Made by a program: the position numbers and the translations under genes. DNA of 5,401 bases, from the NCBI GenBank assembly GCA_900772425.1, contig CAAHEK010000134.1, positions 1 through 5,401 on the forward strand, in the 5' to 3' direction. The notes under the pieces were generated by a model. That model did no database searches. It was not told the DNA's origin and saw nothing but the letters and a program-made list of their open reading frames with translations. Below, piece by piece: positions 4,355-5,401 of this stretch (the stretch's first letter is position 1; every line of letters starts with the position of its first letter). Origin of the DNA: an uncultured Lachnospira sp. Its GTDB lineage: Bacteria > Bacillota > Clostridia > Lachnospirales > Lachnospiraceae.

Positions 4355-5401
4355 TTATTCTTCAACTTTATTTTCCGGACTATCATCGGATGAACCTGAT
4401 GAACCATCAGAACCATTATCTCTGTTCCAAAGCTCTGTCTCAGTAGGACCGTTGGTTGTTGATGAATAACTTCCATCCTCATTAAACACAACGCTTTCTG
4501 CAACCTTTTCAGACTTTGTGAAATCAGAAGTATCAACCGGTTCAGGGATTCCCTTAATCTTTCTGTAAATCTTCATGAATTCTTTACCTGTGATAGTCTC
4601 ATGCTCATAAAGGTACTTAGCTATCTCATCAAGAACATCCCTGTTCTCCATAAGAAGCTTCTTAGCTTCCTCATAGCACTGCTTGAGAAGTTCCTTAACC
4701 TCTTCATCTATCTCTGCAGCTGTCACATCAGAACAATTAAGTCTTGCATTTCCGTTAAGATACTGGTCTTCAACTGTTGCAAGCCCCATAAGTCCGAACT
4801 TCTCAGACATACCATACTGTGTAATCATAGCTCTCGCAATCTTAGTTGCCTGCTCTATATCATTGGAAGCTCCTGTAGTAACCGTATCAAATACAATTTC
4901 CTCCGCAGCTCTTCCTCCGAGAAGAGTTGTAAGTCTTGTAATAAGCTCATCTTTTCTCATGAGGTATTTCTCTTCTTCAGGAACCTGCATTACATATCCT
5001 AAAGAACCCATTGTTCTTGGAACAATAGTAATCTTCTGAACCGGCTCTGAATGTTTCTTCAATGCTGTTATAAGAGCATGCCCTACTTCATGATAAGCAA
5101 CTGTCTGCTTCTCTTCTTTACCAAGGATTCTGTCCTTCTTTTCCTTACCTGCAATAACAACTTCAACTGCTTCAAAAAGGTCTGCCTGTGTAACATAGTT
5201 TCTTCCTGCCTTTACAGCTCCGATAGCAGCTTCATTTATCATATTGGCAAGGTCTGAACCAACCGCTCCACTTGTAGCAAGTCCAATTTCTTCAAAATCA
5301 ACAGAATCATCCATAAGAACATCTTTTGAATGAACCTTGAGAGTCTCTACTCTTCCCTTCAAATCAGGCTTATCTACAATAATTCTTCTATCAAGTCTTC
5401 C
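4355..5401 (-). CDS. ftsH: ATP-dependent zinc metalloprotease FtsH, C-terminal part; start lies beyond right edge
   Basis: This is the last 348 residues of the membrane-anchored AAA+ protease that degrades misfolded membrane proteins and short-lived regulators. The frame is open to the window edge and begins with GRLDRRIIVDKPDLKGR, the second region of homology that supplies the arginine fingers, so the true start, transmembrane helices and Walker motifs lie outside. An internal TTG at 5360-5362 is a Leu codon and not a start. The helical AAA subdomain follows (TSGAVGSDLANMINEAA, about 43-59). The zinc site HEVGH is at 104-108 and the third ligand Asp181 lies in TTGASNDIEQAT. The final 40 or so residues form a Gly/Ser/Asp/Glu-rich, probably disordered tail (NGSDGSSGSSDDSPENKVEE), common in position but variable in sequence among FtsH proteins. 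The gene stops with TAA at 4355-4357, just before a strong terminator. Confidence 0.98.
   Translation of the reverse strand, partial: GRLDRRIIVDKPDLKGRVETLKVHSKDVLMDDSVDFEEIGLATSGAVGSDLANMINEAAIGAVKAGRNYVTQADLFEAVEVVIAGKEKKDRILGKEEKQTVAYHEVGHALITALKKHSEPVQKITIVPRTMGSLGYVMQVPEEEKYLMRKDELITRLTTLLGGRAAEEIVFDTVTTGASNDIEQATKIARAMITQYGMSEKFGLMGLATVEDQYLNGNARLNCSDVTAAEIDEEVKELLKQCYEEAKKLLMENRDVLDEIAKYLYEHETITGKEFMKIYRKIKGIPEPVDTSDFTKSEKVAESVVFNEDGSYSSTTNGPTETELWNRDNGSDGSSGSSDDSPENKVEE

Noticed and set aside
4601..5257. Three plus-strand open frames opposite ftsH
   Set aside because: They are Ser/Cys/Ile-rich shadows of the conserved FtsH frame without ribosome binding sites.
5360..5362. TTG as a start codon for a 335-residue FtsH-like protein
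   Set aside because: The frame stays open upstream to the window edge with conserved FtsH sequence (GRLDRRIIVDKPD), so this is an internal Leu codon.

Overview
The window looks like chromosomal DNA from a low-GC Gram-positive anaerobe. The Lachnospiraceae/Clostridia-type FtsH and DnaE sequences, the strong GGAGG ribosome binding sites, the sigma-A-like promoters and the AT-rich intergenic DNA all point that way. The family assignment is inferred from general protein character, not from a search. Every gene that can be supported lies on the minus strand, so the window is read from right to left.

From the right: the C-terminal part of ftsH (4355-5401, start outside the window) begins at the arginine-finger region and holds the zinc-protease domain. 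A clear intrinsic terminator follows it (4299-4346). Next comes a gene-poor stretch of about 540 bp (3814-4354). It contains an 11-bp-periodic direct repeat array overlapping a perfect-consensus promoter (4081-4109), then a 203-bp nested inverted repeat (3840-4042) flanked by 5-bp direct repeats. This element looks like a MITE inserted in the leader of the next gene. That gene (3046-3813) encodes an XRE-type helix-turn-helix fused to a Uma2/DUF820 PD-(D/E)XK nuclease-like domain.

The next block is a compact three-gene operon: a YtrA-subfamily GntR repressor (2520-2891), an ABC ATPase (1768-2478) and a six-helix ABC-2-type permease (980-1786). It has a strong promoter whose -10 is overlapped by a perfect 16-bp inverted repeat, the likely autoregulatory operator. 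The module resembles envelope-stress ABC exporters of the ytr type; its substrate is unknown. Finally, the N-terminal third of dnaE (1-864, running off the left edge) carries a PHP domain that appears to keep its metal-binding residues.

The core genes are ordinary. The most unusual part is the uma2 control region, where a MITE-like element seems to have landed between an excellent promoter and the ribosome binding site and to carry a second, outward-facing promoter of its own.
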